Positions 60,201 to 61,380 of a DNA stretch of 61,380 nucleotides are shown piece after piece. The notes below the pieces were generated by a model. It was not told where the DNA came from and did not search any database. It worked only from the letters and a program-made list of their open reading frames with translations. How positions within the stretch are numbered: position 1 is the stretch's first letter; the number at the start of each line of letters is the position of its first letter. The position numbers and the translations under genes are program-made. The stretch covers positions 1-61,380 of the forward strand of contig CATOMC010000014.1 in the NCBI GenBank assembly GCA_951801245.1. Direction: 5' to 3'. This DNA comes from an uncultured Lachnospiraceae bacterium (GTDB lineage: Bacteria; Bacillota_A; Clostridia; Lachnospirales; Lachnospiraceae).

Positions 60201-61065
60201 TCACCTTTGAATCGGTTTCGAAGCAATCTGTTCAATGACGGATATGTCCTCTTCCAGTTCCTCCGCAATCTCCGGAAGGGTCTTCCCCTTGGAAAGTTTC
60301 TTTTGAACCAGTTCCCTGAGGTTTTTTCCATCCCTTCTTCTAAACCTTCTTTTCGTCCCTCCTCGAATGTACTCTTCAAATGTTTCTTCTCGTCATATTC
60401 TGTCAAGAGCATATGCAATATCATTCCTTTCTCTGTCAGCAGGATATCTGTAAGGATCCCTCTCTCAATACAGGTATCTATGGCTGTATGTACCGCTTCC
60501 TCCCGACGCATGCCATCCCTGATGTTTCCTTCCACCTCAGACGTCAGTTCCGAATACTCCCACAGGCGGTGGCATTTATCCATCAGTGCACGGTTATGTC
60601 CCCGGTTGATATTGATCATTTCACAGGTACACTCCAGGCATCCGCTTCCCCGGCCTGCAGAATACGAATCCGACAGGTAGAGCAGCAGATGATCGGACTG
60701 CATGCCGCTTCCGTTATAAAAGACAACGTACACCGGCGTAGAAAGTTCTACCTTTCCTTTTCCATAGAGATCATCTCCTCTGACAGTGACCAGTCCCTCA
60801 AACTGCTGGGCAAAATATAATAGTCCCCGCAGCGGCATGTTCGGGTTCCAAGTGCTCTGGTGTTCATAGAGATTGAGACGGTTTCCGATGATAAAGACAG
60901 GTCATTTTTCATCTTCATAAAGATCACATCTTCCATCGTGACCACTTCCAGCTCCTCCGGATCGTCATAGGTACTGCCATTTAAAGCATTATACAGGTCC
61001 AGACGATTCCTATACCGTGCAGACAGCAGATAACAGCGAAGATACTTCCATTCAGTCAGATAAAA
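60201..61065 (-). pseudogene. Frameshifted Rpn-family (PD-(D/E)XK) transposase-nuclease relic
   Basis: Three pieces in different frames add up to one protein. The first is RNRLDLYNALNGSTYDDPEELEVVTMEDVIFMKMKNDLS (around 61040-60900). A frame change near 60905 leads to NRLNLYEHQSTWNPNMPLRGLLYFAQQFEGLV...CTCEMININRGHNRALMDKC. Another change in a run of six A near 60330 leads to KNLRELVQKKLSKGKTLPEIAEELEED, ending at TGA-60201. The order DLYNALN, FMKMKNDLSF, YEHQSTWNPNMPLRG, VFYNG and NINRGHN is that of Rpn/PDDEXK-family proteins abundant in Lachnospiraceae. The N-terminal end is missing or beyond recognition. Confidence 0.85.
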
Positions 61066-61260
61066 GCAATTACGGGATTATTTCCGACAATCGGAAAGAA
61101 CCTTAAAGACGGAAAACAGCAGGATATGTTTTGAACTTCTCCCGCTATTTCCTTTGACAGATTAAGAAAAACCTGTCAATGTTTATACATTATAGATTAT
61201 GTCTACTCTACCCAAGGCTTTTCGGGCGGAATTCTTAGGGTAAAAAAATAATTGTAACAG

Positions 61261-61320
61261 TTCAGCCTTCCGGCTGAAGCAACGGGTATAGCACCGGCTA
61301 AAATATAGCCGGTGTGCCCA
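61261..61320. repeat. Two small hairpins near the right edge
   Basis: TTCAGCC/GGCTGAA (61261-61278) and CACCGGCTA/TAGCCGGTG (61292-61314, with GGG/CCC outside) are adjacent perfect stems. The rest of 61066-61380 shows no gene I can support. They may belong to the leader or 3' end of a gene outside the window. Confidence 0.4.
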
Positions 61321-61380
61321 TAAATATCTTTTTCATGTTTTCAACGATCACCATTTCTCTTTTCTTTAGGGTTTCTACCA

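Overview
The window looks like a chromosome segment of a low-to-mid GC gut Firmicute, most likely Lachnospiraceae (Clostridia). The basis is the gene style (ytaF, HrcA/CIRCE, strong GGAGG ribosome sites), a four-gene cluster resembling the Lachnospiraceae families DUF5716/DUF5717, and a P-type ATPase and 6S RNA of Clostridia type. The species cannot be named from sequence alone. Nearly all genes lie on the minus strand.

Positions 1 to about 18,400 are a mobile, plasmid-like element inserted in or decaying in the chromosome. Its backbone, read on the minus strand, is a ParM/ParR-type segregation pair (11345-9988), an uncharacterised 407-aa protein, a candidate oriT and a 128-bp near-palindrome (8221-8667), MobC, a relaxase and small mobilisation genes ending in a truncated PcfB-like gene at the left edge. 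Cargo interrupts this backbone. Four small genes and a second, deleted mobC lie between mobC and the relaxase. A 1194-aa SIR2-domain protein of the anti-phage type is inserted exactly at the relaxase ribosome site. An AT-rich block (11.5-17.9 kb) carries an unknown 540-aa protein, a dead antitoxin gene, a three-gene ABC-ATPase/middle component/nuclease-like operon of the ABC-three-component type, and a ParE/antitoxin pair. The last two systems sit between two diverged copies of a ~110-bp repeat. This is a defence island on a mobilisable element that appears partly disabled: the left end is truncated and the relaxase has no normal start codon.

From 18.7 kb onward the window is ordinary chromosome. 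It holds a GH2 beta-mannosidase, the fused remains of pdxS and pdxT, tcdA, a HAD phosphatase, a LysR regulator, purA with a leader that looks like an attenuator, rarA/mgsA, an ArsR repressor, a bactofilin next to a degenerate LytM protein, and a metal-homeostasis stretch (Zn/Cd P1B-ATPase, CDF exporter) with a 6S RNA and a second, unidentified small RNA between the two transporters. Then come purB and purF, and a tight four-gene operon of unknown function (36.2-43.2 kb) with an actin/Hsp70-like protein, a 1188-aa protein, a helical-repeat protein and a membrane coiled-coil protein.

The right third carries a SpoIID-like peptidoglycan protein, htpG with a CIRCE operator and an unusual acidic tandem repeat, a parvulin lipoprotein, a PHP phosphoesterase, ilvE, a thyA-folA-hybrid kinase operon, a beta-CASP RNase-like protein, ytaF, a calcium-type P2-ATPase, greA, a small conserved 78-aa protein, and a frameshifted Rpn-family nuclease relic at the right edge. 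The strongest candidates for undescribed biology are the defence cargo (SIR2 protein, ABC-3C operon, 540-aa orphan), the DUF5716/DUF5717-like operon, and the unidentified ~105-nt RNA beside 6S RNA.
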